The translations under genes and the position numbers were made by a program. 64,000 nucleotides of DNA from Chitinophaga skermanii. Lineage in GTDB: Bacteria; Bacteroidota; Bacteroidia; Chitinophagales; Chitinophagaceae. Under the pieces are notes generated by a model. It was not told where the DNA came from. It saw nothing but the letters and a program-made list of their open reading frames with translations, and did not search any database. Shown here one piece after another: positions 1 through 7,152 of this stretch. Each line of letters opens with the position of its first letter. Positions within the stretch are counted from its first letter, which is position 1. The stretch spans positions 205,643-269,642 of the forward strand of contig NZ_QLLL01000009.1 in the NCBI RefSeq assembly GCF_003259335.1, written 5' to 3'.

Positions 1-35
1 CGTTAGAAAAATTGGTTGTAATCTTTTTCAGTACA

Positions 36-149
36 ATGAAAAACAACCCAACTTTTATTTACGAAACATTAAATGGATCAATCAAAATTGAAGCAGTACA
101 GAACCATAATACAACTTGGCTAAACCAGCCCCAATCAAAAAGAAGATAG
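36..149 (+). pseudogene. Possible remnant of a RhuM-type protein N-terminus
   Basis: A 37-codon frame starts with ATG and ends in TAG. Its product has the pattern YETLNGSIKIEAVQ followed by TTWLNQPQ, which resembles the start of RhuM/virulence-type proteins (short strand, NG turn, I.V, then a W-L-x-Q motif leading into a DNA-binding region). The reading frame stops just where the family would continue. I infer a decayed N-terminal fragment. The match is by eye and short, so it could equally be an unrelated small ORF. Confidence 0.3.
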
Positions 150-225
150 TAGACAAATTAGCAGGGATGTTATTATGGATATCGTGGTAATTTGCTTAAT
201 AGGAATAATTAAAAGCAGTATAATA

Positions 226-765
226 ATGGAAAATGCTCCTACATACATAAAAGAAATGTTCATCCATGCAAAAGTGGGTTTGATTTCAAAGGAAAACTTT
301 GAAGCATGGCTTTACCAAAACAAAGAATTACCATCGCTTTTAACAGAAGATGATTATCTTGAACTAATCCCCTTCCCTTTTAAGTCTGCACATGCAACAG
401 ATTTTTTTCAACTCATCGATAAATTTATCATACCGGCTGATTTTGCTTGTTATTCCCTCTTAAGTAAGCTAAATGAAGCGCTTGATAGAAATAAACATCC
501 AGGTATTCTCCATGATTTTTATTCGCTCTTTCGTGATGGATACTCTTTCATGGAGAAACTAGGTCTCGAATATGGAATCGAGTATTTTGAAAGTTGTGTC
601 CGGGTTGGCATTGATAGCCCTGAAACTAAAAAAATAGTAGCTGAATACTTTCCTAGTTTTGTATTAGAAATCGTAAAAATCAAAGCTTTATTGGAAACGC
701 GGCAAATAGTTATAGTAGGAGAAAGTAATGTAGGAACCTATAGTTATGCAGATTATCGTCATTAG
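226..765 (+). CDS. Hypothetical protein, 179 aa
   Basis: I do not recognise this protein. The reading frame opens further upstream at 175, but the first 17 residues look unlike a conserved start and the ATG at 226 begins a more natural soluble protein (MENAPTYIKEM). It is rich in aromatic and acidic residues, with no signal peptide or membrane segment, and looks mostly helical (repeated FF.L..K and LLSKL..AL patterns). It stands alone in the AT-rich accessory stretch at the left of the window, with no partner gene close by. Base composition is lower in GC than in the core genes to the right, which suggests recent acquisition. Confidence 0.5.
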   Translation: MENAPTYIKEMFIHAKVGLISKENFEAWLYQNKELPSLLTEDDYLELIPFPFKSAHATDFFQLIDKFIIPADFACYSLLSKLNEALDRNKHPGILHDFYSLFRDGYSFMEKLGLEYGIEYFESCVRVGIDSPETKKIVAEYFPSFVLEIVKIKALLETRQIVIVGESNVGTYSYADYRH

Positions 766-1399
766 ATAGCTTCTTATGCTTGCAAATAACCTAGCATGAG
801 GATCAAAAAAACAACTAACAATAGTCTTAATGTTTTTACGGTAGAACTTTTTGTGGTGATGCGCTACTTATAAATGATGGAATAGCTTTTACAAATCTTG
901 AATTTGTATACAATGGAGTTTAACCCTGTTCATTGATTTACCATATATTAGGACAACAAAAGCTCATTGTATTTATTGGTTGACTAATAATCTATTAACT
1001 TATGGGAATTGAAATAAGTAAGATATTGTTGAATATTTTCAACAATAAATAGAATATTCTGTATTAATGTTTAACAACTCCAACATTAATAAATTATGCT
1101 TTAATAACAATATTATTGTTGAATAAGCCCAACAATAATACTCCTAAATATTATTAAAGATGAAAAAGTCCGACATTGTAACCCCGTTCAAAAAGCGACT
1201 TATACTATCTTAAATCATTTTAGTATTAAAAAGAGATACGATTATATAGTTTGATTCCCCACTGACCTTTAATTCAAACGTAATTCGCAGTAAATAAACT
1301 AAAAAATAATGATCTGATTTACAACACAATAGATGCTCAAAATGGCAAAAAATACTATTATTTTTTACCCCATGAAACATAATTAGTAATTTTACAATA
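766..1399. other. Gene-poor AT-rich stretch with three hairpins
   Basis: No convincing gene is visible on either strand in these 634 bases. A minus-strand frame at 1210-1509 runs through it but lies opposite the small plus-strand gene at 1400 and has no recognisable product. The only structure seen is the cluster of inverted repeats at 1024-1140. Confidence 0.6.
1024..1140. repeat. Cluster of three inverted repeats
   Basis: Three perfect palindromic pairs follow one another: TATTGTTGAA/TTCAACAATA (1024-1047), ATTAATGTT/AACATTAAT (1063-1090) and TATTATTGTTG/CAACAATAATA (1111-1140). The centres are about 41 and 49 bp apart. The outer two share the arm core ATTGTTG/CAACAAT. They may be operator sites or transcript hairpins. 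They are not followed by T-runs typical of terminators. Confidence 0.6.
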
Positions 1400-1555
1400 A
1401 TGGGAAAAGCAATTAAACATATTAAATCACCAGGTAGCCCTAAAAACAATCCTTTTACAAAAGCTTTAGCTGATAAAAAAAGGATTGCGGATGCTTTATG
1501 TAAAAACATGCCATTAAAAAATCTTAAGGATATTAAGTTTGTTAAGCCACTCTAA
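1400..1555 (+). CDS. Small basic protein upstream of the DUF6169-like gene, 51 aa
   Basis: A 51-codon frame starts with ATG and ends in TAA. The product is strongly basic (11 lysines), begins MGKAIKHIKSPGSPKNN and ends KDIKFVKPL. It overlaps the start of the following gene by 17 bases in a different frame, which suggests translational coupling. The two-gene arrangement, a small basic product followed by a mid-sized protein, recalls toxin-antitoxin or small accessory pairs in Bacteroidota, but I cannot assign a function. Plausible as a real gene because of the overlap and codon use. Confidence 0.5.
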   Translation: MGKAIKHIKSPGSPKNNPFTKALADKKRIADALCKNMPLKNLKDIKFVKPL

Positions 1556-2057
1556 TACCGCAACTCCCCAATCGTATACTATAGAAGAAACGGAAGATGG
1601 ATATTATTTTATGACCGACTTTGGTTATAAGTATTTCATGTACTTCGCTACATTTCACCTAACTTCTACAGACAATGAAGAACTACTAATTCCGAATTTT
1701 GGATTTAACTGTAGTCCTAAACTTATTCGTAAAAAAGGACAAAAACACTATGATCCTAAAGTAAGTACTACCATCAAAAATTTCTTACTAGAATTCTTCA
1801 TTCGAAATCCACACCTTCCAGTATTGTACCTATGCGACACCGAAGAAGATCTTGCAGAGAATAGGCATCGCACATTTAAAAAGTGGGGACAAGAGATATC
1901 AAAAACTATCCCCATCTCGATACATGAATGTGGGCAAGCCTATTTTGAAGCAGGCTTTTTCTCTAGCATTCTTGTTAGAACCGATTTCGAAGAAAAGGAA
2001 AAATATGTCGGAGCATTCTATCATTCCTTAAAGGAATTCTTCCCCGATATTGGATGA
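1539..2057 (+). CDS. DUF6169-like hypothetical protein
   Basis: A 172-residue protein with the pattern YYFMTDFGYKYFMYFATF near residues 23-40 and a C-terminal F..KEKYVGAFYHSLKEFFPDIG. From memory this resembles DUF6169 proteins, found scattered in Bacteroidota with no known function; the match is by eye. The start is a TTG at 1539 inside the preceding small gene; the first ATG (residue 25) would delete the conserved YYF segment, so the TTG or a nearby start is preferred. It is soluble, with a CDTEEDL segment near residue 99. It ends just before a hairpin shared with the convergent gdh gene. Confidence 0.55.
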   Translation: MLSHSNTATPQSYTIEETEDGYYFMTDFGYKYFMYFATFHLTSTDNEELLIPNFGFNCSPKLIRKKGQKHYDPKVSTTIKNFLLEFFIRNPHLPVLYLCDTEEDLAENRHRTFKKWGQEISKTIPISIHECGQAYFEAGFFSSILVRTDFEEKEKYVGAFYHSLKEFFPDIG

Positions 2058-2079
2058 TAATAATTCCCCAAACAAAAAA

Positions 2080-2105
2080 AAGCCCCACCATCCGGTGAGG
2101 CTTTC
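2080..2105. terminator. Bidirectional terminator between the DUF6169-like gene and gdh
   Basis: The stem AGCCCCACC / GGTGAGGCT with a four-base loop is preceded by an A-run and followed by T-rich sequence, so it can serve both converging genes. Confidence 0.75.
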
Positions 2106-2131
2106 TCCAAATTTTTCCAACTACAAACAAA

Positions 2132-3562
2132 TCAAGGGAAGATACCCAATTGTTCGTAAGCGGCACCCACTTTATCGATAGCAGCAACATAAGCAGCTGT
2201 ACGCATATCATGGATTTGAGTATTGTTCATCATTACAGCACGTACTTCGTGTAATGCGGTGATCATTGTTTCTTCTAAACCAGAGTAAACTAAATCAACC
2301 TCATCAGCACCGTGGGCAATGAATTTTCTTTCTTGTGCAGATACTGATCTACCTGTTAAGTCTTCAATTACTTGCAAGATGTGGATGTTCATGTTTTCAT
2401 CGAAGCGTTTACCCAAGCGGCCGTAACGTACGTGGCTCAAGTTTTTCAACCATTCGAAGTAAGAAACCGTTACACCACCTGCGTTCAAGAACATATCAGG
2501 TACAACAATTACACCTTTCTTAGCCAAAATTTCATCCGCTTCTGGAGTCAAAGGACCGTTCGCAGCTTCACCGATGATTTTTGCTTTGATGTTGGGTGCG
2601 TTGTGTGCATCAATTACGTTTTCCAAAGCAGCAGGAATCAAGATATCGCAATCCAATTCCAAGCCTTCCGTATTTTTATTCAAGTTCTTAGCACCTGGGA
2701 AGTTCACGATAGAACCCGATTCATTACGGTGTTTCAACACATCATCAGGATTCAAACCGTTCTCGTTGAAGATAGCGCCATCCCACTCGATCAAGCAAAT
2801 AACTTTCGCACCTGCTTCGTGGAAGTACTTAGCAGCGTGGTAACCTACGTTACCCATACCTTGTACTACAACACGCTTACCTTCAATACCTGGCTCTAAG
2901 CCCAATTTAGCCATGTCTTCCTTCACGTTACACAATTCGCGTAAACCGTAGAATACACCCAAACCAGTTGCTTCTTTACGTCCACGAACACCGCCTTGTG
3001 ATACTGGTTTACCAGTTACGCAACCGTAACCATCTACCTCACCTGGGCGAAGACTCATGTATGTATCCAAAATCCAGCTCATTTCTCTTTCGCCTGTACC
3101 GTAATCAGGAGCAGGTACGTCGATGCCAGGGCCAATGAAGTTTTTCTTCACCAACTCAGCTGTATAACGACGCGTAATTGCCTCTAATTGGAAAGGTGTA
3201 TAGTTGCGTGGGTTGATTTTGATACCACCCTTCGCACCACCGAAAGGAACGTTCACGATCGCGCATTTGTAGGTCATCAAAGCCGCCAATGCCATTACTT
3301 CATCTTGGTTCACTTCGTCGCTGAAGCGGATACCACCTTTACAAGGAAGTTTGTGATGAGAGTGCTGAACGCGGTACGCTTCAATTACTTCGATGCTGTT
3401 ACCTACGCGTACAGGGAATTTCATCCTGTAAACGGAGTTACATGCTTTGATCTGTTCCAGGATACCTTTCTCCCATTTGGTAAACTTCGCAGCTTTATCA
3501 AAACTACTTTCAACACTTTGAAAGAAGTTATAGTGAGCTTCTGGCGCGATTATATTTGCCAT
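2132..3562 (-). CDS. gdhA: Glutamate dehydrogenase (Glu/Leu/Phe/Val family)
   Basis: A 476-residue cytoplasmic enzyme that interconverts glutamate and 2-oxoglutarate plus ammonia. Visible signatures are the substrate-binding segment CKGGIRFS near residue 74, the catalytic-lysine motif PFGGAKGGIK near 103-112, and the Rossmann nucleotide-binding loop GMGNVG near 235. Length fits the short hexameric class. The sequence does not settle NAD versus NADP use, and a Leu or Phe dehydrogenase role is less likely because of the length and the GGAKGG context. It is last in the minus-strand run after ccsA and ccmD (28 bases after ccmD) and may be cotranscribed. Starts at ATG with MANIIAPEAHYNFF. Confidence 0.9.
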   Translation of the reverse strand: MANIIAPEAHYNFFQSVESSFDKAAKFTKWEKGILEQIKACNSVYRMKFPVRVGNSIEVIEAYRVQHSHHKLPCKGGIRFSDEVNQDEVMALAALMTYKCAIVNVPFGGAKGGIKINPRNYTPFQLEAITRRYTAELVKKNFIGPGIDVPAPDYGTGEREMSWILDTYMSLRPGEVDGYGCVTGKPVSQGGVRGRKEATGLGVFYGLRELCNVKEDMAKLGLEPGIEGKRVVVQGMGNVGYHAAKYFHEAGAKVICLIEWDGAIFNENGLNPDDVLKHRNESGSIVNFPGAKNLNKNTEGLELDCDILIPAALENVIDAHNAPNIKAKIIGEAANGPLTPEADEILAKKGVIVVPDMFLNAGGVTVSYFEWLKNLSHVRYGRLGKRFDENMNIHILQVIEDLTGRSVSAQERKFIAHGADEVDLVYSGLEETMITALHEVRAVMMNNTQIHDMRTAAYVAAIDKVGAAYEQLGIFP

Positions 3563-3590
3563 AAAATTGTTGTTTTGGATATTGTTTTGG

Positions 3591-3830
3591 TTATTTAGAT
3601 TGTTGTTGTTCGTCTTCTAACTTTTTCAATTTCCTGTCTAAACGGTACAAGTATAACACGATACCAAGGAAAATGATTACCAAAACCGATACGACAACAT
3701 TGATTTTGCCGTCTTCACGCATCCACTGGTTCACAGCACCGGTTTCAGTATTTTGTTGTTGCGCCATCGCCACCGTTGAAATGAACAGTAAGCATAAGTT
3801 GGCCAATAAAAAGCAGGTTCTCTTAACCAT
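3591..3830 (-). CDS. ccmD: CcmD-family protein
   Basis: A 79-residue protein with an N-terminal hydrophobic segment ending in AMAQQQ, which looks like a signal peptide or first membrane helix, then a single transmembrane helix (VVVSVLVIIFLGIVLYLY, about 45-62) and a charged tail (RKLKKLEDEQQQ). CcmD proteins hold heme-handling complexes together at the inner membrane during cytochrome c maturation. It overlaps the end of ccsA by 8 bases, indicating coupled translation. The family call rests on size, topology and position, as these short proteins conserve little sequence. Confidence 0.75.
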   Translation of the reverse strand: MVKRTCFLLANLCLLFISTVAMAQQQNTETGAVNQWMREDGKINVVVSVLVIIFLGIVLYLYRLDRKLKKLEDEQQQSK

Positions 3831-4638
3831 GAAGTATATTTTTAAGCGCTAATCTTTTATATCTCACTCTGAGAGTGTAAATCCAAATCGAAAGTAATGT
3901 CCAACCGATAAATGCCGGGTAGAAAACCAATTGCAAGGTATGTTCCGTATCAGATGATTTAAACCCAGGGGTGCTAGCACTACCAGGATGTAGCGAATCT
4001 TGCATTCTCGGGATGATGTAAGTCAACGGGATCAACAACGCAAAAGCGAAGATGTTATAAATCGCCGACACACGGGCGCGCTTATCCAAATCTGTAAACG
4101 ACATCCGCAATACCAAGTAAGCCAAGTAAATCAACAACGCAATGAAGGTGCTCAATTGCTTCGGATCATCGGTAATTGTGCCACCCCATGTATACGTAGC
4201 CCATAAAGAACCCGTTACAAAACCCATCACACCAAACAACACTCCCACGCTACCTGCACTCGATGCCAAAATATCCTTACGCAAATCGTTCGTCGCCAAA
4301 TAACGTAACGAATTCACCACCGAAATGGTAAACAAAGTATACATGGCTATCCACATAGGGACGTGAAAAACGAGGTTGCGGGAAGTTTGACCGTTGGTGC
4401 CGATAGAAGGGACTTTCACATTGAAACCGGCGATGATGGTAAATAAGAGGAGTAAAACACTGAGCACTTTCCATGCATTCTGCATCGGTACGCCCATTCT
4501 CTTTAATATGAAGTATACAACTAATAAGCCTGCTGCGATTGGCAAGGAAATTGCCATGCTTTCTTTACCCAATAAGGCAATGACTACGCTCACTAGTATA
4601 ACTGCAATATTTGAAATACTAAGCCAACTTTTCTTCAT
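3823..4638 (-). CDS. ccsA: Cytochrome c biogenesis protein CcsA/CcmC-like
   Basis: A 271-residue integral membrane protein with about seven helices, in the heme-handling CcmC/CcsA family that delivers heme for cytochrome c maturation. The segment GSLWATYTWGG...DDPKQ followed by IALLIYLAYLVLR (about 140-178) is the position of the WWD heme-handling domain. Here the usual WW of that motif reads as T-I (WGGTITDDPK), so the tryptophan core is altered. Conserved histidine candidates lie in NLVFHVPMWIAMY (about 93) and DTEHTLQL (about 231). It overlaps ccmD by 8 bases. The gene upstream in the expected order, ccmB, is separated by about 1.75 kb of inserted sequence. Confidence 0.82.
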   Translation of the reverse strand: MKKSWLSISNIAVILVSVVIALLGKESMAISLPIAAGLLVVYFILKRMGVPMQNAWKVLSVLLLLFTIIAGFNVKVPSIGTNGQTSRNLVFHVPMWIAMYTLFTISVVNSLRYLATNDLRKDILASSAGSVGVLFGVMGFVTGSLWATYTWGGTITDDPKQLSTFIALLIYLAYLVLRMSFTDLDKRARVSAIYNIFAFALLIPLTYIIPRMQDSLHPGSASTPGFKSSDTEHTLQLVFYPAFIGWTLLSIWIYTLRVRYKRLALKNILHG

Positions 4639-4832
4639 TATTCCTTTATATATGTGGGGGCAAACCTACAGGTTTTAAAAATAACGGCAAAGCTTTTCCA
4701 GGAAATTTACATCTATCCAACGGCTTTGCTATCCATTAAAAAAACCTTTAGCATCGTAATGCTTTTCTTCGAAATTAGTAAATGTTACTATATGTTAGCC
4801 TGTGCGGGGGCGTATATATCTGTTTATTTTAA

Positions 4833-4985
4833 ATCCTATTTGTTACTTTCTTTGCTTCTCCAAAGAAAGTAACCAAAGAAAGGAGGACAAACGCCGAAAG
4901 ACTGCGTCGGCGTTTGATCGGGTCGTTGATTTAGCTTTTGTAGTACTGTGGTGAATGGCGGTGGGGCGTTGGGGGGCGTGTATTG
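4833..4985 (+). repeat. Dispersed two-hairpin repeat, copy A
   Basis: Hairpin 1 (4842-4873) pairs GTTACTTTCTTTG with CAAAGAAAGTAAC, 13 bp perfect. Hairpin 2 (4888-4916) pairs CAAACGCCGA with TCGGCGTTTG around the loop AAGACTGCG. A G-rich tail follows (GTGGTGAATGGCGGTGGGGC). The reverse complement of 37590-37735 is nearly identical through this block. Two stem positions of hairpin 2 differ between copies and both keep pairing. Confidence 0.88.
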
Positions 4986-5063
4986 TTGGGTGGGGGCGAA
5001 TTACTTCTTTCAATATTGTTATTGTTTCAATAATGGTGATATATAATTAAGTTATTGTGTTTG

Positions 5064-5135
5064 TTTGCTAGTTGCCATGTAGTTTGTTCGTATGTTCCTT
5101 GTAGTGTCCATGTACTTGTCATGTAAATCCATGTA
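5064..5135 (+). repeat. 11-bp phased heptamer array, copy A
   Basis: Heptamers ending in GTA start at 5075, 5086, 5097, 5108, 5119 and 5129 (CCATGTA, GTTCGTA, CCTTGTA, CCATGTA, TCATGTA, CCATGTA), with a weak unit at 5064. Steps are 11 bp except the last, which is 10. This is the most degenerate of the three arrays. Confidence 0.7.
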
Positions 5136-5427
5136 AAGGCATTGTGTTTCAATGCTATTAGCGTCGTGTTTTCCTTTGTGTTTATCGTATGCATACTTGG
5201 CTTTCCTTTAGTTGCTGTTTGTTGAATGGGGTTTTATTGTTGAACTTCTTCTTGGAGAGGTAAGGTGAACGCTTATTATAGGGTTGTTTCAAGGGGTTAT
5301 TGTTGTTAGTTAAATTTATTCATTATGAATTGATAATCAATATTATAAATTACTGGCAGGATGCATGTTCAGCATGGTTTTTGACGTATATAGGGAAACA
5401 ATTTGTTCAACCTAAATCTTAATCCCA

Positions 5428-6387
5428 ATGGGCAAAGTCATCCATTTAAACACGAAAAAACTGGAACGCGTTTCCTTCTACCCTACTAAAAATGGGTTCA
5501 TTACATATACCACATCCCGTAAAACAATTAACTGGGAAGATAGCAAATACGACCGCATTCGCGCTCACCGCCAGGAGTTTGGGCGGGCAGCACAAACAGC
5601 GGCAGATATGCAATTCGCTTTAAAAGATGTAGCTGCGCTGTTTCCCGATAATACGATGTACCGCCGGTTATCGTCGCAACTATTGCTGGCACTGAAAAAC
5701 GATACTACGCACGAGCGGGGCAATAGAACAGTGGAAGATGGCGATATCCAAACACTCGCCAATTTCGAATTCAATCAAAATGCCTACTTCCGCCGTACCT
5801 GCATGGCCAAACATAGCGTGCATCTCGATCGACAACAAGGTTTGGCTACCTTAACAATACCGGCTTTCGATCCAAGCGATCGCATACGCGCCCCCAAACA
5901 TACCACCCATTTTAAGATGGTCATGAGCCTCCATGCTATTAATTTCGATACCAATGACATGGATAGTACGGCCGTTATTACACAAGCGCTACCCATCAAT
6001 ACGCCTATCACCAACGATCTTATACTACAGGTGCAAGGAAAACCTTACGATCCACGCCACATGTTTGTATCGATCGGCATTGTGTTTATTGAAATGGTAA
6101 ATGAACGCGAATACAAGGTCCGTGGAGGCTACCAGAACGCCATGACGATGACTGCTGTTTATGCGAAACAAGCCACCACAAAAGAAACAACCATAGTAAC
6201 TGGAGAAAAGGTAGTAGAAGAAGTTATACACACCTCCAACAAAAAGGTGCAAATAGAACACCCCGAAAGGCTCATCCCCCCAGTATTTCCACAAAATAAA
6301 TTACGAAAGAAGCAAGGTGTATTTGGGCAACAACGCTACAACCGGGCTATTAATAGGCAACGGTACGTAGAAACATTACAGTGTTAA
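5428..6387 (+). CDS. Bacteroidota family protein of unknown function, inserted between ccmB and ccsA
   Basis: A 319-residue soluble-looking protein without a signal peptide. It has the layout of a Bacteroidota family I know only as hypothetical: a start of the kind FYPTKNGFITY, then R.H.QEFGRAAQ near residue 49, a RGNRTVEDGD..TLANFEFN motif near 97-115, and an IPAFDPSDRIRAPKHTTHFK segment near 145-165. The C-terminal 70 residues are a basic extension (KKVQIEHPERL..., then NKLRKKQGVFGQQRYNRAINRQR) not seen in the members I recall. It reads opposite to the cytochrome-maturation genes on both sides and stops 7 bases from the end of ccmB, so it looks like part of an insertion with repeat copy A. 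No function can be given. Confidence 0.65.
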   Translation: MGKVIHLNTKKLERVSFYPTKNGFITYTTSRKTINWEDSKYDRIRAHRQEFGRAAQTAADMQFALKDVAALFPDNTMYRRLSSQLLLALKNDTTHERGNRTVEDGDIQTLANFEFNQNAYFRRTCMAKHSVHLDRQQGLATLTIPAFDPSDRIRAPKHTTHFKMVMSLHAINFDTNDMDSTAVITQALPINTPITNDLILQVQGKPYDPRHMFVSIGIVFIEMVNEREYKVRGGYQNAMTMTAVYAKQATTKETTIVTGEKVVEEVIHTSNKKVQIEHPERLIPPVFPQNKLRKKQGVFGQQRYNRAINRQRYVETLQC

Positions 6388-6394
6388 CGGTTGC

Positions 6395-7063
6395 CTAATC
6401 CTTCCACAAATACGGGAATAATACGCAAGCCAAGGCTATCGTAAGAATATCCATGCCCACTAACAGCAAAAACATTCTCGGTAAACCGGGTTGTAATACT
6501 GTTACAAAGGCACTACGGGCAATGTTAGCAAGCAACATCAATACAGGTAGAATTAAGGGGAAACCCATGATCGCCATTAACGCAGCATTCTGGCTAGCTT
6601 GGGCAGCAATGGCAGCAAGCATGGTAAAAAGTAAGGATAAGCTAACGCCACCTAACACTACAATGCCGGTGAAATAAAGGGGTTTGATAAGTGGGTTACC
6701 CAGTAAGGCCACGCTACATGCTAGCGTGATCAAACTCATGATGATCATCAACACCACGTTATACAGCAATTTCGCGATGATGAAGTTGCGGGGGTGAACG
6801 ATTGAGTAATAATACAACAAGCGTCCTCGGCTCTCTTGTAAGAAACTTTTGGCCACGGCATTTACACATACAAATAACTGTACCACCCAAAATAAGGCGT
6901 TCCAAATTTTTTCCTCCGGTTGATGTACCATCAATTGAATCACGAACACCGTTGAAACAACGTAGATCAATATCCCGAAAAATGCATGCCGCTGGCGCCA
7001 TTCAAGCACCAAGTCTTTCTTTACTAAGAACCAAATTTGTTGTATTGCTGTATTCACGGGCAC
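6395..7063 (-). CDS. ccmB: Heme exporter protein B (ABC permease CcmB)
   Basis: A 222-residue membrane protein with about six helices, starting MPVNTAIQQIWFLVKKDLVLEWRQR, the typical CcmB opening with a cytoplasmic basic stretch before the first helix. It also has the QESRGRLLYYY segment near residue 76 and the hydrophobic C-terminal half MGFPLILPVLMLL. CcmB is the permease partner of the CcmA ATPase in cytochrome c maturation. ccmA is not in the window. The expected next gene, ccsA, lies on the same strand but 1.75 kb downstream, behind an opposite-strand gene and a repeat, so the operon appears split. Confidence 0.85.
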   Translation of the reverse strand: MPVNTAIQQIWFLVKKDLVLEWRQRHAFFGILIYVVSTVFVIQLMVHQPEEKIWNALFWVVQLFVCVNAVAKSFLQESRGRLLYYYSIVHPRNFIIAKLLYNVVLMIIMSLITLACSVALLGNPLIKPLYFTGIVVLGGVSLSLLFTMLAAIAAQASQNAALMAIMGFPLILPVLMLLANIARSAFVTVLQPGLPRMFLLLVGMDILTIALACVLFPYLWKD

Positions 7064-7152
7064 AAAAATACAATCATTTTATCCAGGTTCCCACTCATAA
7101 ACGGAACCTAATGTCGAATTACTTAACTTTACCCACCTTTATAAAATTTCGC

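Larger units (their letters stand above)
4639..5427. other. Long intergenic region carrying repeat copy A
   Basis: This 789-base gap between the divergent ccsA and the gene at 5428 has no convincing gene. It holds a two-hairpin block (4833-4985), a G-rich stretch up to about 5000 and an 11-bp heptamer array (5064-5135). Bases 5140-5427 show nothing I can identify. Confidence 0.7.

Noticed and set aside
1210..1509. Minus-strand gene of 99 codons
   Set aside because: It overlaps the small plus-strand gene at 1400, has no recognisable product and an unusual composition.
4654..4872. Small plus-strand gene over the start of repeat A
   Set aside because: It ends inside the repeat hairpin, and its last residues come from that repeat. 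It is a typical spurious frame.
6802..7152. N-terminal extension of biotin carboxylase
   Set aside because: This open stretch lies across ccmB and precedes the invariant MKKILVANRGEIA start. It is not conserved in the family.
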